Source of the DNA: an uncultured Polaromonas sp.
GTDB taxonomy: Bacteria; Pseudomonadota; Gammaproteobacteria; Burkholderiales; Burkholderiaceae_C
Reading direction: 5' to 3'
Assembly (NCBI GenBank): GCA_937863225.1
Contig: CALMEI010000039.1
Coordinates: 62,001-126,000, forward strand
Length of the DNA stretch: 64,000 nucleotides
In this document: positions 63,578 through 64,000 of the stretch, piece after piece
Layout: every line of letters starts with the position of its first letter
Numbering within the stretch: position 1 is the stretch's first letter
Notes under the pieces: generated by a model
Told to the model about the DNA's origin: nothing
Database searches by the model: none
The model's input: the letters and a program-made list of their open reading frames with translations, nothing else
Program-made: the position numbers and the translations under genes

Positions 63578-63831
63578 TTTCGCGCGTTGTTCTGTCGATT
63601 TTTCTCGCGCAGCATGAACAAATACAAACCCTCGACCTTCTCACGCGCCCACGGTGTTTTGCGCAAAAACTTCAAGCTCGATGCCACGCTGGGGTCCAGC
63701 ACAAAACAGCGTATGTGGATGCGTTGCCCCAGTTCATCCCAACCGTAATAAGCTTGCAGCGCGGTCACCATCGCCTCCAAGGTCACGCCATGCAGCGGGT
63801 TGTTGGCTTGCGTCGGTGGCGTTGAGTTCAA
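63574..63831 (-). CDS. VF530 family (DUF2132) protein
   Basis: An 85-residue protein of the VF530 family, suggested to bind DNA from structure. The whole pattern is present: [40 protein letters not shown] and [20 protein letters not shown]. The start is TTG at 63831, directly after the TAA of the upstream small gene (TAATTG), which points to translational coupling; the first in-frame ATG is too far inside the domain. It overlaps the pseudouridine synthase gene by 4 bases. Confidence 0.87.
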   Translation of the reverse strand: MNSTPPTQANNPLHGVTLEAMVTALQAYYGWDELGQRIHIRCFVLDPSVASSLKFLRKTPWAREKVEGLYLFMLREKNRQNNARK

Positions 63832-63984
63832 TTAGGCTTTCTTTGCCAACTTGGCCGCTTTGCCGCGCAGGGGCACTTGGGTGACCACGCTGGGTTGCGG
63901 CTTGTCCAGCGAAATCGCCTTGGGTGGTGTTGTGTCTTTTTTCGGTTTTTTAACCATTTTTTGAGCGCCAACGCCTTTTGCCAT
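63832..63984 (-). CDS. 50-residue basic protein
   Basis: A short lysine-rich protein starting MAKGVGAQKMVKKPKKDTTP and ending GKAAKLAKKA, with eleven or more Lys residues, Pro-rich in the middle and with no predicted fold. ATG 63984 follows GGAG at six bases. Its stop is adjacent to the TTG of the VF530 gene, so the three leftward genes form an operon. The basic, disordered character suggests nucleic acid or ribosome contact, but that is a guess. Confidence 0.65.
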   Translation of the reverse strand: MAKGVGAQKMVKKPKKDTTPPKAISLDKPQPSVVTQVPLRGKAAKLAKKA

Positions 63985-64000
63985 GATTTTCTCCAGTGAA

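Overview
The window reads as chromosomal DNA of a betaproteobacterium, most likely Burkholderiales and probably Comamonadaceae-like. The reasons are the periplasmic binding proteins of the Bug/TctC type, the SelD-NADH dehydrogenase fusion beside selenoneine genes, the DUF3565, DUF3297 and VF530 small proteins, and the overall style of the housekeeping genes. Genus is not determined. No phage, IS element, CRISPR array or rRNA was seen; one tRNA (Gly, CCC) is present.

Layout. 1-9258: envelope and housekeeping (lptGF, pepA, a LivK-type binding protein, murJ, an HPP membrane protein, rpiA, pyrD). 9445-12090: two alpha/beta hydrolases, a frameshifted antitoxin relic and a small lipoprotein. 12277-14121: glnS. 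14157-16506: an AT-rich two-gene cassette (KAP P-loop NTPase plus membrane protein), the best candidate for a poorly described system. 16610-17730: a NYN/LabA-type protein and DUF3565. 17731-23362: a selenoneine/ergothioneine cluster in which SelD-fusion senC and glycosyltransferase senB run leftward, senA runs rightward and egtD faces it. 23451-28300: a GntR-controlled operon with a biotin carrier protein, CoA-transferase, Bug binding protein and carboxyltransferase, but no biotin carboxylase. 28440-30071: SRAP protein and an exported hydrolase. 30227-36748: a tripartite tricarboxylate transporter operon with a CoA ligase, a PanE-like reductase and an FAH-family enzyme. 36982-46807: mixed genes (SGNH hydrolase, FG-GAP protein, Rieske oxygenase, pdxH, OmpA-like, a DUF1566 lipoprotein with a hypervariable-looking tail, tRNA-Gly, SIMPL, gabD, yebC, MAPEG). 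46903-52181: penicillin acylase family protein and alaS. 52384-58507: TRAP transporter divergent from a MarR-type regulator and the pxpBCA 5-oxoprolinase genes, sharing a palindromic operator. 58622-61599: a LuxR remnant and four tandem lipoproteins. 61630-63984: small membrane protein, haem-binding DUF3365 protein, pseudouridine synthase, VF530 and a 50-residue basic protein.

The most unusual signal is a family of about 55-65 bp interspersed repeats. It starts with a TGCTA...TAGCA inverted repeat, then TATAGGCAATAAATACGCC, then GGCTAYAGGCCAATTT. I count thirteen copies: nine lie between genes, mostly where convergent genes meet. Four degenerate copies lie in frame inside genes: the end of murJ, the inter-domain linker of senA, the pre-nucleophile region of the penicillin acylase, and alaS. 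This resembles the protein-coding palindromic elements known from Rickettsia, but in an unrelated lineage.

All calls come from reading the sequence and its translations; nothing was searched against a database.
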